NCBI GenBank assembly: GCA_963585895.1
Contig: OY757904.1
Span: forward strand, 88,481,338-88,545,337
Source of the DNA: Sepioteuthis lessoniana
Lineage: Eukaryota > Mollusca > Cephalopoda > Myopsida > Loliginidae
DNA: 64,000 nt
Direction: 5' to 3'
Each line of letters begins with the position of its first letter. The first letter of the stretch is position 1. Below are positions 9,943-23,299 of the stretch, piece by piece. Made by a program: the position numbers and the translations under genes. The notes under the pieces were generated by a model. That model searched no databases. It was given only the letters and a program-made list of their open reading frames with translations, and was not told the DNA's origin.

Positions 9943-9980
<38 letters not shown>
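9811..9980 (+). mobile_element. tRNA-derived SINE with (TA)n tail
   Basis: The head 9811-9886 looks like a tRNA: GTAGCTAAATGGATAGAAGC as A box, GGGTTTCGATCCC as B box about 35 bases on, and complementary ends (TCGTAGCT with AGCTACGG). It is followed by about 60 bases of unrelated body and a (TA)n tail at 9945-9980. A transcript would start at the head under RNA polymerase III control. One extra T in the B box and the tail argue for a SINE rather than a working tRNA gene. Confidence 0.75.
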
Positions 9981-9983
<3 letters not shown>

Positions 9984-11999
9984 TAAAATCCTGATTATCT
10001 TTGTATATAACCGTATGGAACCATCATCCAGAAAAAATGGGATATTATAGAGTAACTTTCATTAAAGAAATATATTTACAATTCTCTTAAAGGAGAAAGT
10101 AACTTTAAATTCTAGTTTGCAACTCAATGGTAATCTTATGGCGATGGCGTTTGCATTGAACATCATTTTTTAACTTTAAAAACTCTTTACAAACTCTTTA
10201 TAAACCAAACAGTAATGAACACGTTACAAATAGTACTGTTGATTTTGTCCAAATGTTCAGGATAAACAATATTCTTAGATTTTCCTTCAAGTGGAAGAGA
10301 TGGAGATACTATTTGGTTTTCCAACTTCTGAAAAAAAAAGCAGAAATCTGACCACATGTAAAATCAGATTTTATCCAACAAATGTTGGTGATTGTCACTG
10401 TGATTTGATGATAGTCACAGCAAAACTGTGTCTTACAGAAAAATGGAGCCTTTTAGATAAAGATGGAAAATCAGTTGGTCTCATAAATATTCTGGTAATG
10501 AAGTAGTTGTCTCCAGCAAATTTTCCTGACGTGATTGTGGGTTCCAGTACATTCATGGTAAAGCTTGTTCCACAACAAATCTTTGTTACATAACAGCATT
10601 ATCTCTACCCTAATCTTCAGTAACATTTATGTGGATTAGTTTCTTTTCGTTTAAGGTTATTGAGAAACTCAGTTGAATATTGAACAGCAAACATTTTTCT
10701 ATTGCCAAAATTGTGCGATCGCAGTGCTAATTGTTATTTAAGTGTTGATTATAAAGGTTATTTCTTTATATTTTGACCACACCAAAAACTTTAATTTACG
10801 TTTATCTAGACACCTTTTTTATTGATCAATAATAGTCCCTTTGTTATTTACCTTTTATTTCAATTTTATAAAGTTTACATATTTTTGTTTCTTTACTTAA
10901 AAACGAAAATATTTACAAAACAATGAAATAGAACAAAATGAATGTTAAAATATTTCAAGATATTTAGAAATATTGATATGGTTTTTTTGTATTTTAACAG
11001 TCCAGTTAAAGAAGGATAACAAACATGTTCTTTTTTATATTTCGCTAAATTAATATTCTGAATACCATTAAAACCTCAGTGGTTTATAATTAGGTATTTA
11101 ACTTGCAGGTTTTAAATAAAAGTCGGGCACACAGAGACTCGGCATTATTTGACTCTGACTACTTCATAAGAATACAGTGTAATTCCTTTGCCATTTTGTC
11201 TAATATTGTTAAAATTGTAGATACGAATTAATCTTGAAATGCACGCTACATTTTCAGTAATTTCTTTTTAATTCATAATGCTGTAGTGACTTAGATAAAA
11301 AAAAAAAAAAAAAAGGGAGGCAACAATACAATTCTTTCTATAATTTTGCAAAATATCAGATCTTAATTTAGGAGAATCTTCAGTAACAGTATATTGCTTT
11401 ACGCTAAAATAGATCATATTTTTTTTTATCTTATTGTTTCAAATATCATCGATTATATGTGTAACATTCATGAAAAACGAAAATGATTATATACAGAAAG
11501 CAATATAAACAATAGTTTGTTTTTTTATTAACACGAAATATCACCAGAAGATAATTAGTTTCTCATCGTAAATGCATATCACTTTGGCAACAATATCTCA
11601 ATATGCAAGCCTAAAATATTATTTGTTTGCTTTGTTTAAGTGATGGTGTAACATTCCGGAAATCAAACAATGTGCAAGCAGAGAAGACAGTGTTCCCAAT
11701 GATGCATAAAAGCTTTTAACTACTCGAATTGCTCACTGTTTATTAATCTCGTCATCTTTATAAAAAGCATGAATAAAACAATAAAGGCTTGATTCACGTG
11801 TAAAGATATTAAAAAAAAAGGTCCAGCCTATGTAAACAGTTGTGTCATTTAAGCGTCAGTGCTCGAGTTGATAGTCTAAAGAAATCGATCTATAATCTGT
11901 TCATTTCTGACTGAAACTGTTCTAACATTTCGTTAAGAACCATTTTTTTAATTGAATATCCCATTAGTTTTAGTTTTATTTATTGAATAGTGAGTAAGT
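9981..11999. other. AT-rich DNA, no gene recognised
   Basis: No protein motif or RNA gene. A segment near 10120-10190 (with GTTTGCATTGAACA) resembles one near 12670-12730, suggesting a low-copy dispersed repeat. There is a short poly-A run near 11300. Confidence 0.6.
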
Positions 12000-12280
12000 G
12001 ATATTGGAATCCGATATAAATCGATCGATTATATAAGTAAAGTTGGCAACCATAGTCGAGGGCGACCTGAAGGCTCCTTTTTCAATGTAGGGGAGGGCGC
12101 TATTCCTTTCCCTGGATTGCTCTATTTGACCCTTGATATGCACCTTATATCGCTGAGTGTTAAGCAAGGAGGTATCAAGTACCATTTTTAAAGTCTTTGG
12201 TATGACGCGACCTGGGATTGAACCCAGGTCGCCCGGACCATTGGCGAACACTCTACCCACTAAGCCAATGAGCCAGCTGC
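12000..12280 (-). mobile_element. tRNA-derived SINE (family with a second copy at 62.9 kb)
   Basis: On the minus strand the element starts near 12280 with a tRNA-like head: TTAGTGGGTAGAGTG as A box and GGGTTCAATCCC as B box, flanked by complementary GACCTGGG and CCCAGGTC arms. The body runs left to about 12000. The same body, without the head, recurs at 62861-63022. The minus-strand open frame across it is incidental. SINEs with this body style are familiar from mollusc genomes, which supports but does not prove the organism inference. Confidence 0.8.
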
Positions 12281-14591
12281 TACTGTTTTGTATGGTTAAA
12301 CTGTTTTTATTTAATATTGCGGAGCAAAAATGATTAGATTCTTATCTTGCAAATTGTATCGAGTAACTCTTCAAAGTAAATCAACTTTCCGGAATTAGAC
12401 ACAGATGAATGATTTTTGATAGTCTATATCCATTTATGGGCAAAATATGATTGATTCAATCTACTGGACAAATCTTTACTCTTTCAAAATTCGGGATATA
12501 AATTTACCTGTTACAAAAATTCTCATTGTTTTTATGTAAATGTAACCCATTAGAAATAATACATCATAGCGAGATTTTTATGTTTAAAACGTCGTTGCTT
12601 AGCAATAAACACAAAAATACTCTTACTTAGATAATAAAATAATTTCCTGTCCAATTTTAACTAAAGAATAATTTCATGGGGTCTGCATTTGCATTGAACA
12701 CCTTTTTTAAAATCATCAAAAGTTTCAATATAACAGAGATAGCTATGAAATGCTTACTGGAATCATTCCTGCATTGGAGTAATACATATATATATAACTA
12801 TTCAACGTAAGAATGATTCTTATATTTTTGTCAATCGCTATTGAGTTTGTCTGTGTTACTTTTCAAACATTTACATTTGAAATGAATTATCTGATATTTG
12901 AATTGACATAGAAAACAATAACAGTTAAGAAACTTGTAACAAATAAAAGCATTTTAAAAATACCCGAATATTTCAAATGAAAACAGAATAAATTTATAAA
13001 TTTAATTTATCTTTTAGCTGTTTGTAATTTACTGTATAACACACACCGATGGCAAGTCAATCAAATTTATTTTCTTGTCAGGAACCCTTGAAAGAATTGA
13101 AAAAACTACTACGTTAGAAATATTGGGAGACATCTGTACCATAAAAAATAAAGAAATGTAATCTTATCACATAGGATACAATGCAGTAAAAAATAACTTA
13201 AAATGTCATGGAGTTGGCAAGTCAAATTTATTTATTTGCCGGTAACTCTTTGCTCATTAAAAACTACGATACTTCAACAACCATAATAATAACTTCAAAA
13301 CAGATTATTCTAAAGAATACAATATTATAGCTGGTAGTGTGCTTGTTCATTATCTCTTTATGATATGAATTTGTTAAAATTGCGCACAATTATTAGACAA
13401 ATTGAAATCTAACAACAAAATTACGGTGAAAAATCGTTATTAAAATGCATCAATGGATGCATTATTATAAGAATTTTATTTTAGATGAATTAATAGCATA
13501 AAATTCATTGCATTACGCACAGGAATATTTTTGTGTTAAATTTTGTCTAATATCAAGTGAAGATGTATGGGCAAATATGTTTAATGAAGTAATTAATATA
13601 ATGTGCATATGTAACATCAAGAATTACTAAAACTATTAACAATTTTCTTGATATTTCCAAAGTTTATGTTTGTTTTATTTAGCAGAGATGAAATAGAAGA
13701 GGAGTAGGTCGTGTCAGTTAGCAGAGTTTACCTGATCAAACGTTTGCATGCGAAATTTCTTATACTTACTTAATGAAGAACAGGTGAATGTTTTAGGGTA
13801 AAATAAAGGAGAACGGATCACTAACTGTAAACAATTGTCAACAGGAAGCCTTGTAATTGCAAAATGTGATTAGATTATAGAATTAAAATTTCTATATAAC
13901 ATACGGTTTGTATTGAAATAAATATTCTAATTTAATTAGAGTTTATTAAATAGGTCTATATATAGTTCTTCAAGCTGAATTACGCGAGCAATATTGCTTG
14001 GGACTAATAATACAGACAAAAATCAAGAAATGTTTAAATCGATAAATTTATTATCTTAAGAGTTCTGCGTACTAGAGTTAAATCTTGCTGAGTGAACAGA
14101 AGAGGATAAAAAATCATTTAATAAAACGTTTGATAAATCAAAAAGTGGTGAAATGCTGGCCAGCAGAGTAATATAAAATCTAAAAGTAATTAAAATATCA
14201 CCAGGTGATTATGTCTTATATTAATGAAACTTATATTAATGAAACTTATATCAATGAAATGATTGGAAGAAGCGAAAGTTTTGATTACTTTTATTGTCAG
14301 TAAAGGAGCCAAAAACTAAATTAAAAACTATGCTAACTACACAAAAATATAAAAGGGATTTTGTATGCATGTATTAAACAAAATTAATTTTTTGCTAGAG
14401 TACAACAGCATTTAAGCACAGATCCGTGATGTAAAAAAAAAAAAAAAAAAATCTTGTATGACAGCTATTCCGTACACCATCAGTACCTTCCTTCTCAATG
14501 CACTTAATTCATACTTATTAATCCCAAAAAACCATTATACAGTGAAAATTTCTGAACAAAATTCAGTTCATTACGTGTCAGGCAAAATACT

Positions 14592-14637
<46 letters not shown>

Positions 14638-15290
14638 CGTTTGAATAATTCTACTTTTCTCAAGAAAAGTTGATAATAACATAACTTCTAGACATGAATC
14701 TCGAAATTGAATCCTAGGACTTTTTGTGCTTTGAGCTTCTCTCACAATGACACGTTTACACAGAAAGAATTTGTACTGGCATTTCCACATAGCTAGACAC
14801 TAAATGATATCTCTTAGGGAAAGTCAGTTACAAGAAGCAGGGATGTAATCTATGTCTGCAGGAATATGAAATTTGTCAGTCAGATAAATCGATAAAGATG
14901 TTTACATCACAAAAATGCTCTGTTAATGGACAAGGGAAAAAGGAAATGTACAAAGAAACGAGTTTCGTGCAATTGCTCTGGAAGACCACTTATTGCAACA
15001 ACCATTTGAAAAGCACACTTCAAAGAAAATACATTTTCTTTGCTATTTGTCTTATTTGAGATACATTTTCAGTTGGGAAATATCATTTTTTATAGTTGTG
15101 GGTTTCTGTTGTTGGTTCCAATTTTTTTATATTTACTCATTATAGCAATCCATATATGTAGCATTTATTTTATTACTCCTTTAAAATTTATCTTTCTAAA
15201 AGAACAATTGGTATCATTTAAATCATTTTCAAAATTATTTCATTCACTTTCTGTTTTCCTAATTGCTTTCTGTCCTTCTAATTCACTTAA
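12281..15290. other. AT-rich DNA, no gene recognised
   Basis: No coding signal. Contains a short 15-bp tandem repeat (14215-14259), a poly-A run near 14433 and (TG)n at about 14599-14630. Confidence 0.6.
14215..14259. repeat. 15-bp tandem repeat, three units
   Basis: CTTATATTAATGAAA occurs three times in a row; the third unit has one substitution (TATCAATG). Confidence 0.9.
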
Positions 15291-15294
15291 TTAC

Positions 15295-15296
<2 letters not shown>

Positions 15297-15380
<84 letters not shown>
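15297..15380. repeat. (TG)n microsatellite
   Basis: Uninterrupted TG tract of about 84 bases. Confidence 0.98.
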
Positions 15381-15381
<1 letters not shown>

Positions 15382-15659
15382 TAAACAGACAGAGAAAGAC
15401 AAATACAGAGGGAGAAAAATATAAAGTGAAAGAGAGGTAGCGAAAGAGATGTATAGAAGTGTAAAATACTAGAAGACAGTTATGTTATATATGTCTTTGT
15501 TCGTGGGAACCTTTTTTTTTAATTTACTTAGAAGCTCAAATTCCTCTATCACGGTATTTGTAAATTATATTCTCTGAAATTCTGAAGAAATCTTTCTATA
15601 AACTGTGGAACACCAAACTCTATGAACATTAAACACTAGGGACAAAATGTTAACAATTG

Positions 15660-15830
15660 ACACTTTTTTTTTGCGCTGAAACGTACTGGATTCGAGAGTT
15701 ACTCAGAAAGTAATGTTTACTGTTGACTTCCATGATAACTCAAACATGTATAGAAAGCAAGTTTTCAGCTACAAAACATTACCTTCTTCACATAGTCACC
15801 ATTTTCTTTCCCTTCCTCTGTTTCAGTCAG
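15660..15830 (-). mobile_element. Mariner-like 3' end fragment
   Basis: The minus strand encodes GDYVKKV near 15780-15810, which resembles the C-terminal end of mariner-type transposases, followed by a stop and then a terminal segment ACTTTCTGAGTAACTCTCG typical of this group's terminal repeats. No catalytic residue is included. The remaining transposase and the other inverted repeat are not visible, so this is a short relic. Confidence 0.45.
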
Positions 15831-15871
15831 TTAAGTTTTATAAATGTGAATAAACATGTTTTTTTTTCATA

Positions 15872-15877
<6 letters not shown>

Positions 15878-15951
<74 letters not shown>
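15878..15951. repeat. Compound (TA)n(TG)n microsatellite
   Basis: About 36 bases of TA run directly into about 38 bases of TG. Confidence 0.97.
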
Positions 15952-15953
<2 letters not shown>

Positions 15954-15999
15954 GATTTTTTTTGTTGATCCAGAAAGTTTCAGGTAAAATAGCTAATAT

Positions 16000-18290
16000 C
16001 TTTAAACTTCCTATTTCTCAGCACACTTCCACGATGCTGTTTTTTATTTACTACCCATACATTGAATTCTCTATTTGCTTACAATACATAATGCTACCAA
16101 ATTGTCATCCACTAATACATTGTTTAGTATTTTGATGATTTTACAGAAAACAGGGCAACTTGATCCTTTGCTCTCTCTTTCGATGTTGTTTTCTTCATAA
16201 TTTTCACATAATTTTCTCCACATTATATTCTCGAGGCAATCAAAAATACATTTTCTAAAAAGCATTTCTTTCATTAAATATTCTATTATCTAAAGATTTC
16301 TCCCGCGTCATTATTTTTATCTTCTTCTTCTTCGAGGAGTTCGTGCAATAAATACTGCGTATACACGTCTATGATTCTGTCTTGTGTATGAGACGGTCCT
16401 TTATATAATCACTAAATTATTAATTTATCGAATTAATTTTTGATACCAAATATTGTGCCAAGTCTTTCTTAAGTTTAGATTTTAATGCTACTAAATTATT
16501 AGTTCAACCTTGAAATTTTACAAACGTTGTGTCTTTAATTTATTCATGTAGATGTAATATTTGGGCTCAATGAAATCACAGCACATCAAATGTTTAGTAT
16601 CACAGCCATTTGAATGAAATGATTGAATACTGTTTTTTTAATGTCTACACTTTCGAAAGAAGTTTGAATGTGTTTTGTGGTTGTCTTCAAGTGTAAATTC
16701 TGTGTGCTGAATTACAAAATGTCAAGGAAAATACACGCTTAGTATAATGGTTTTTTAAAAGAATCAAACGTGATTACGTTAAAAAAACAAATCCTTCTCA
16801 CAGAAGAATAAAAATTTTATCTGCATTATATGAAACATTTTTTAAATTATTGTTGAAAAAGGCAGTGTTTTACTCTTGAAAATAAAATCAAGGTATTATT
16901 CTCCAATAAAAGTCCAAGAAATCTTTTATTGAATTGATGAAAGTCAGATACAAAAATGTTTTGTTAAAAATCTAAGAGTGGTGAGTAGTCTTTGTGCTTG
17001 TAAATGAATAGTATCTAAGACGTTAGCGTTTACTCTATACCACTCAAAATCAATACCTGCTTTGGCAAAATATACTAAGATTATTCAGTGTGCTAAAGCT
17101 TTCAGCTCAAATTATTCCATCTAGAATCTCTCTTCATCTCCTTTTAAGTTGGTTTTATTGCAGATTGTCTGGCCTTCACCATTAAGTCGATAACAACTTT
17201 GCCCATCGGTATTCATTCCCATTAAAAAACCATAGATTTCCCTCTGTAAATGCACACAATTTAAATTGATATCTAGCATATTAATCTTGCTAGCTATGGT
17301 TAATTAGAAACTTGTGATTAACAATTGTGCTAAATGGAACAAATATTAGGAAATGTTACGGACTCAGGCTCTAATAATGAAAGAGTAAATTAGAGTCTTA
17401 TCAAATAATTATAAAAAAAAAACAACTCCAACTTTTATATTTAGGGATAAATTCTAGGACTCAAATTAAAATGAATCTTTTCACTAGAATCTCTTTTTGC
17501 ATATCAATTTGCTGGTTTTTCATTATATAGAAGCTTTTGAAAAGAAACCAAGAAAGTTTCTTTTGTCACACACAAAAATAAAATCTCAAATAGGCCTTCA
17601 TTGCCTTTTAAGGTCAGCTAACAGTTTTTGACATCTTTACGAGATTTTTAAGAAGACCTATCTAATCTTAAATTAAAGATATGTCGGTTAGATTAAGTGA
17701 AGTGGCACATGTAGGAAAATTAGATTCAACTATGAATATTCTTTACAAATTCGTAATTGTATTTCTATCTGCCGCAGAATTCCATTCATTATCCCTTAAA
17801 AGCTTTTGTGAACTTAGATTTAAATTTTGCTTTATATTGCACAGGTGTAGCAAAAATACTGAAAGGAAAATTCTATTTTCGTCATTTCCATGCCTCGAAC
17901 TATTGTCGCCATTTTTTGTTAAGTAGGACATATTAAATGAACAGAATATAAAAATAATTTATTAAGGAGAGAGAAAAACTATAATAGCACCAACTGATTG
18001 TTATTGATAAAAAATAAGTATACTTTCTTTGGTTGAGGAGACAGACCAAAAGAGCTTCTAACTGGAAATCCCGAGTTCAATGCGCGAATCCAGATTCAGT
18101 GGCTACATAAATCGACATGACAATGGTAAAATACCATAGAATGTGAATCAAACGATCGGGGATATCTCCAAATTTCCTCCTTGACATTTTCCTCTGTTTA
18201 TTTATACCACACATAACTGGGTAGCATTTCTAGAAAAAAATTAAGAAGTAATGTTTCAATTCTATATGCGGTTCTACGAGAGAAATTAAT
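16000..18290. other. AT-rich DNA, no gene recognised
   Basis: No recognisable protein or RNA. A 22-base string containing GCTAAATGGAACAAATATTA near 17329 recurs near 24613, hinting at a minor dispersed repeat. Confidence 0.6.
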
Positions 18291-18299
18291 CAGATTAAT

Positions 18300-18530
18300 C
18301 GAGTAAAAATATTTTTTCAACTTATTTACATATTAACATCGACAAAGACGATGTTCTCAAGAATGAACCAATTCTGGAAGTCTTCAGCTGACACTGCCTT
18401 TAGTCAGTTCCTCACAACCTGTTGTATATTCTCAACAATTTCCAAGTGACGAAGAGCTGGAGTTTCATTTCATGGAACAGGAAATACTCAGGACTTAGAA
18501 GTCGGGGGAAAGAGCTATCACTGAAATATT
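18300..18530 (-). pseudogene. Mariner-like transposase, C-terminal remnant
   Basis: The minus strand reads, with stops and frame changes, like the last third of a mariner transposase: a segment near the final catalytic region (SPEYFLFHEMK) and then the SAEDFQNWF motif at about 18370-18400. No intact reading frame remains and terminal repeats are not evident. The match is by motif order only. Confidence 0.5.
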
Positions 18531-19424
18531 TTTCGGGGGTTAAGATCTTGTTGAGCGCATAACGCTGTTTCATATTCTTATGATGGATCTTTTGCTATAC
18601 ACTTGAACAAATGCACTTGTAAAAATTCAAAATTACTCAGGTGAACGTGAATTATCAAAGGAACATATGAAATGAATGTTTTCACACGAGTTCATGATAA
18701 AATTGATCAGTTGATTTTAGTCAGTATTGAAACAAAATGTCTGTTTCATTATTTCATAGACGGAATAAGTTCTATGAATCGAACTTCCAAGACGTCTATT
18801 AAGTCTGTCTTGTTAATGATTTCATCTCACCTGGCACCCTGGTCATCGCTTTCAGTTGAACACCGTTTGAAAGGACAATTTTATGTCTAAAGAAAAGGAA
18901 ACTATTATAAAGAAATGCCCAGGGGTAGTAACATGTCATTTATAAGAGACAATCATCGGTAGCTTTCTTAGACAAGAAGAATCATTTTGACATGACATTA
19001 TCCATAAATAATGAAGTTACACCTCCTGAGAAATCAGCAATAATGACCAATACAATATTGTGCATGCAACTCAAGAAGGCCAATTAATATTTGAACAGAA
19101 ATATTTATCTAAAAGGAAAATGGTTGGTGCAATTTGAATATCTATGTGATAATTTTTCACCACAATATAGTAAAGAGTTAGTCTTTTAAGACGCTTAGGA
19201 ACGATAGGTAGATTTTATTGTGAACAGAGTCAGAAAAATTCGTGATACATTTATAGTTATGTCATTCCAAAGAACTGCAAGGAAAAAGAGGAAACCTATA
19301 TCGAGAATTGGTTACGGTCTGCTTGCCTATTTTCTCTAAACTGAAAGCATTTTGATGAAGAGCTTGCAAAGTTGATTTTAGATATTTTCTTAATGAGGAT
19401 ATATATATATATACATGTACTATC

Positions 19425-19483
<59 letters not shown>

Positions 19484-20440
19484 TAAACAATAACAGCTAG
19501 AAGCTATGTTGCAGCAAAAAGTATTTCATCGTACAGGATTTAAATTTTCAAACTTCAAAATAGAAATTAATGAATTATGTCTGACTATAATAATTTTTCA
19601 TATTTGATTAAACATTATTAATTATATTCATAGGTAGTTCTTAAAATTGATTACATGTAAACTAACGACATGGCATCATTAATTATTAAGTGTCTCTCAT
19701 ATATTACTCTCAAGAGGAATCTTTAATTTTTTCACAAAACTGTATCAAGCTCATGAGTTAATATGAAAATATATTTAGTTAATCTCTGTTTTACGTTGAT
19801 TCTTTTATGGTAAGAATGATTGCTTATTACAGTTTGATGTAAATTCTTAAATAATAAGAAAAAATTGATATTGGTTATAAAAATGAAATAATTACAAGGG
19901 ATTATAACATTGTCTGTTACTTTCACAGTTTCTGAAATCAACATTTTTATCTCGACGTAGAAGTATACTTCAAGTATAATTACAATATATGAAAAGTAAT
20001 GTACATATAAATTATGCTACTATATAATATATCTTTTAACAGCTTTTAAAAATATCTCCTCTAATACTCGTTAATCAAACATTTGCATAAAATGATTCCT
20101 TGAATTTGAAGCAATACTTATAAATAACACATCCACCAGGAAATAAATTTTGTTTTAACTTGTGAGCAGGAATATTAAAATACATCTGACTTAGGCACAT
20201 CCTCGGCGATTCAGAGTTACGAGATCAAAGTCATAGGATCTGATCATATTTAAACCTTCACCAACGGTCTACGCATTCAAGCATGACGTAATCTGCTTTT
20301 GATGAACTCTCCAATTAAAAATCCCTATATAACAGACAGAATTCAAAACTCCAGAATCTAGTCATACCCATGTCCTCGACTATGACCAAAGATAGTCGAA
20401 AGTATATACTCTAGGACAATATCATTAAAGTTTTCAGACA
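18531..20440. other. AT-rich DNA, no gene recognised
   Basis: No coding signal seen. Holds a (TC)n tract at about 19429-19478 preceded by a short (TA)n. Confidence 0.6.
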
Positions 20441-20449
20441 ATAGTTAAA

Positions 20450-20720
20450 CTGTAGTGAAACAGTTGTGAAATTTCGCTTGCGAACGAGAAAAGGCCGATA
20501 AAAAGTTAATTACCGGTATGGCCCTGGAAGTGGTCACAAAGAGAATAAAACACCGCGGTTATAGTATAGTTATATATTTACAAGAACAAAGGATGGTTAC
20601 AAGAACACAGGACAGTAAGCTAGTTCGCATAACCGCGCGAGGGCGAGGTTAGCTTCCGGATCTAGACTGCGTATTGCTGCGTCTTCCGGTATTATGGGGA
20701 GTGGTTGAGTCCATTAGTAG
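20450..20720. other. GC-elevated patch, possible LTR relic
   Basis: A patch with more GC than its neighbours, including ACCGCGGTTATAG and CATAACCGCGCG. Its organisation (an AATAAA-containing stretch, GC-rich end) is reminiscent of an LTR remnant and loosely like the patch at 30340-30580. No protein homology is available to confirm it. Confidence 0.25.
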
Positions 20721-21775
20721 GTGATTCCGCCAAAAAAATTACCAAATCCTTGTGTTTCCTCTTCAATAAAATATGATTATAATACATATGTACATGTGTG
20801 TGTGTGTGTGTGTGTGCGCGCGCAAATAACTGAAAGGTTCCAATTTATTTCCCTTCGACGCAAACTACAAATTGTTTCTCAGTTGTTCTTTTCCAAGATC
20901 ACTATTATTATTTGATAATTCTAGTATATCAGACTCTTTACTATTTCAATGATTGAGTTAAATACAATTTTGGAAAATGTCGAAAAGAAAATGGATCCTT
21001 GTAGAAATGAACTAAATAAATCAGAACTAAAACTGGAAGAAATGTTTGATTTTTAATCATTTCCTTTTTCTTAATAGCTCTATAACAGTTTGTTCCTAGT
21101 ATAAAAGTATAAAAGTCATATTCAAAAACTTATGCAGTTAAGTGGAGGTTAGGGATATGGATAATTGACCAACAATAGTCATATGGTCGATCAGGAAAAT
21201 TGTGTTACAATTATATATGATATAAGTAAATGCATTTATATTTTTTGCTTTTCATTTATGTTTTTTTAGCAATTTTTTGAAATTTTGTTGCTATTTCATG
21301 TATTATCAACAAAGGTCAATAAATGCTGATTTCAATACGTTAATTTAATGAGATACATTAGTTTAATTTATGAAATGTATTATTTTTTTACGTTTGCTTG
21401 AAAAACACGTCAATCAAACAATGTATATTGCTTTTAAGTTGTCTGTCATCTTTTTTTTTTCTATTGCATTGACGTGTGATGTGAATATCTTACGTAGAAA
21501 GTTGACTTGGAATTTTTGCAGAGTAAAATAGTCAATATGTTCACTATAAGCACATTTTTTTAATTTTTCACCTTGAGGGATAATTCTCAAAGTAGTCCAA
21601 GTAATATATCCAGCAACATGAACTAACGAAAAAAAATTATGACTATGCATTCAAAGAATCAATCTGTGACACATGGGCGAATGAAGACAAAGTACTTATA
21701 GTAGTCACGTAATTTAAACGCATGTCAGGATTACGTGATTTTAACCATTAAAACTTATAAGAGACTGAATTCTTA
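20721..21775. other. AT-rich DNA, no gene recognised
   Basis: Contains (TG)n with a CG end near 20790-20822. No RT domain could be seen upstream of the Penelope endonuclease that follows. Confidence 0.55.
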
Positions 21776-22291
21776 ATGTTTCTAAATTTCAAAGGACTAG
21801 CCGAAAGGATCCAAAAGATATGTAGTCCATATGACATCAGGACAGTATTCACAAGTGGTTTAACTCTCCGGAGGTATCTCTTCCGGGTTAAGCCACCAAC
21901 GAAACTCAACATGACCAAGAACTGCGTTTACTCCATCCCTTACAGCTGTGGTAAAATATACAAAGGTGAAACAGTTCGCCCACTAAAAGTAAGGCTAGAA
22001 GAACACCGGAAGACAGTAGTGCGAGGTGAGATTGAAAAGTCGGGTATGGTGGATCATATATGGAAGGAAAAGTTAAACCATCTGCCCTTATGGGATAAAG
22101 TTGAAATAATTGATAGGGCTGAACATTGGAGGATTAGACGCCTTAAGGAATCAGCAAATATGTTGGGCTACAAGGACGTTTACTTGCTTCTTAAACTAAA
22201 AAATCGAGTACAAGACTCAATGTCAAGGAAGACAGTGCAAGAAGGCATTTATTCACATCACATAAAAAATTCAGAGGTGTTTTACTATTAG
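21776..22291 (+). pseudogene. Penelope-like element, GIY-YIG endonuclease domain
   Basis: An open frame of 171 codons matching the C-terminal region of Penelope-like retroelements, where a GIY-YIG nuclease nicks target DNA. Landmarks are CVYSIPYSCGKIYKGET, then RPLKVRLEEH, and downstream DHIWKE and WRIRRLKE. In the family the first motif is normally GVY and the second YIG; here they are CVY and YKG, so two signature positions are changed and activity is doubtful. The frame has no internal stop, but the reverse transcriptase that should precede it is absent. The piece is a 5'-truncated copy. Confidence 0.85.
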
Positions 22292-22299
22292 AAAATTAT

Positions 22300-23130
22300 T
22301 GGAAAAATTAGGTGGAATGCCAAAGAGACTATTTTGAAGACAAGAGAAGTTTTATTTGTTGTTTATCTCTCTCATTGATAAATAAACCTGCAGTCTGAAT
22401 ACCTTTTGTTTTGCTGCAAAAATAGAGTCAGAACTGAGGTAGTGCCTGAAAACATTTTTCCTTGTGATCTGAATTTTCAGAAAAAAATTATTTTGTTCGA
22501 CTTTTCTTTTCTTCTTCATTCTACTCCCGAATTTAGCGATTACTCTCAATTACAACGACAGAAGTACAGGCTGCATTTCATTTTATTACATAGAAGAGAG
22601 TTAACCGTTTTGCAAAACTTTCTATGTATGAAGGGAATATTCAATACGTTCTGTTAATTGAATATACATTTATCGTTCTTTGTAGCAGTTAATTTTCAGG
22701 TGAAATATTTCATCCCATACATCACTGTCGTTAATTTGAAAGGGAATTTTTTCTAGTAAAGTGAAATGCCATTTTCTAAACAATCCCCATTCTCTGATCA
22801 AGCAAAACTTTCAAGTGAGTTTCTATATTGTCACTTATTTCCGAAAATAAATAAAGAGTTTTCGATAAATAATGATAAATCAATTTGACATTTTATATCT
22901 TGCGCTAGTTTCATTTTTGAAATTTTCCAAACGAAACTTTGTCTAAGAAATGATAGTATAATTTGAAAATTTTACTTTATATACTTTATTCATGATTAGA
23001 GAAATCGGTTGTCAAGAACCACAAACAGCTAAAGTGTCTTTCTTATGATTATTAATTTTCGCTTGTATATTTCTTCATCAAGTTAATTTTAACTGCTTTT
23101 TATTGTTGTTGTCAATATACACTGTTCCTC
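22300..23130. other. AT-rich DNA, no gene recognised
   Basis: Sequence following the Penelope fragment; no motif found. Confidence 0.55.
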
Positions 23131-23139
23131 GATGTCATA

Positions 23140-23275
23140 GAGGGGACAACTTAGATATAACTGTGAGTATGAAGTACCTCTTCAACACCATTACTCCCAG
23201 GTCCACTCTGACCAGAATTAGTAGTATCAGTTAGGATCCCATCTATAATACGAATAGATCCTCTGGCAAATTATT
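23140..23275 (+). repeat. Dispersed repeat family X, copy 1
   Basis: Shares with 28541-28765 and 39001-39185 the ordered landmarks GAGTATGAAG-like, CACCATTACT-like, GTCCACTCTGA and TAGTAGTA(T/C)C. It is the most diverged of the three. The family has no coding capacity here and I do not recognise it. Confidence 0.6.
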
Positions 23276-23299
23276 TGTTTTAGATAGGAATACTTGATA

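Noticed and set aside
12210-12280. Functional tRNA gene on the minus strand
   Set aside because: The tRNA-like head is fused to a SINE body that has a second copy at 62.9 kb.
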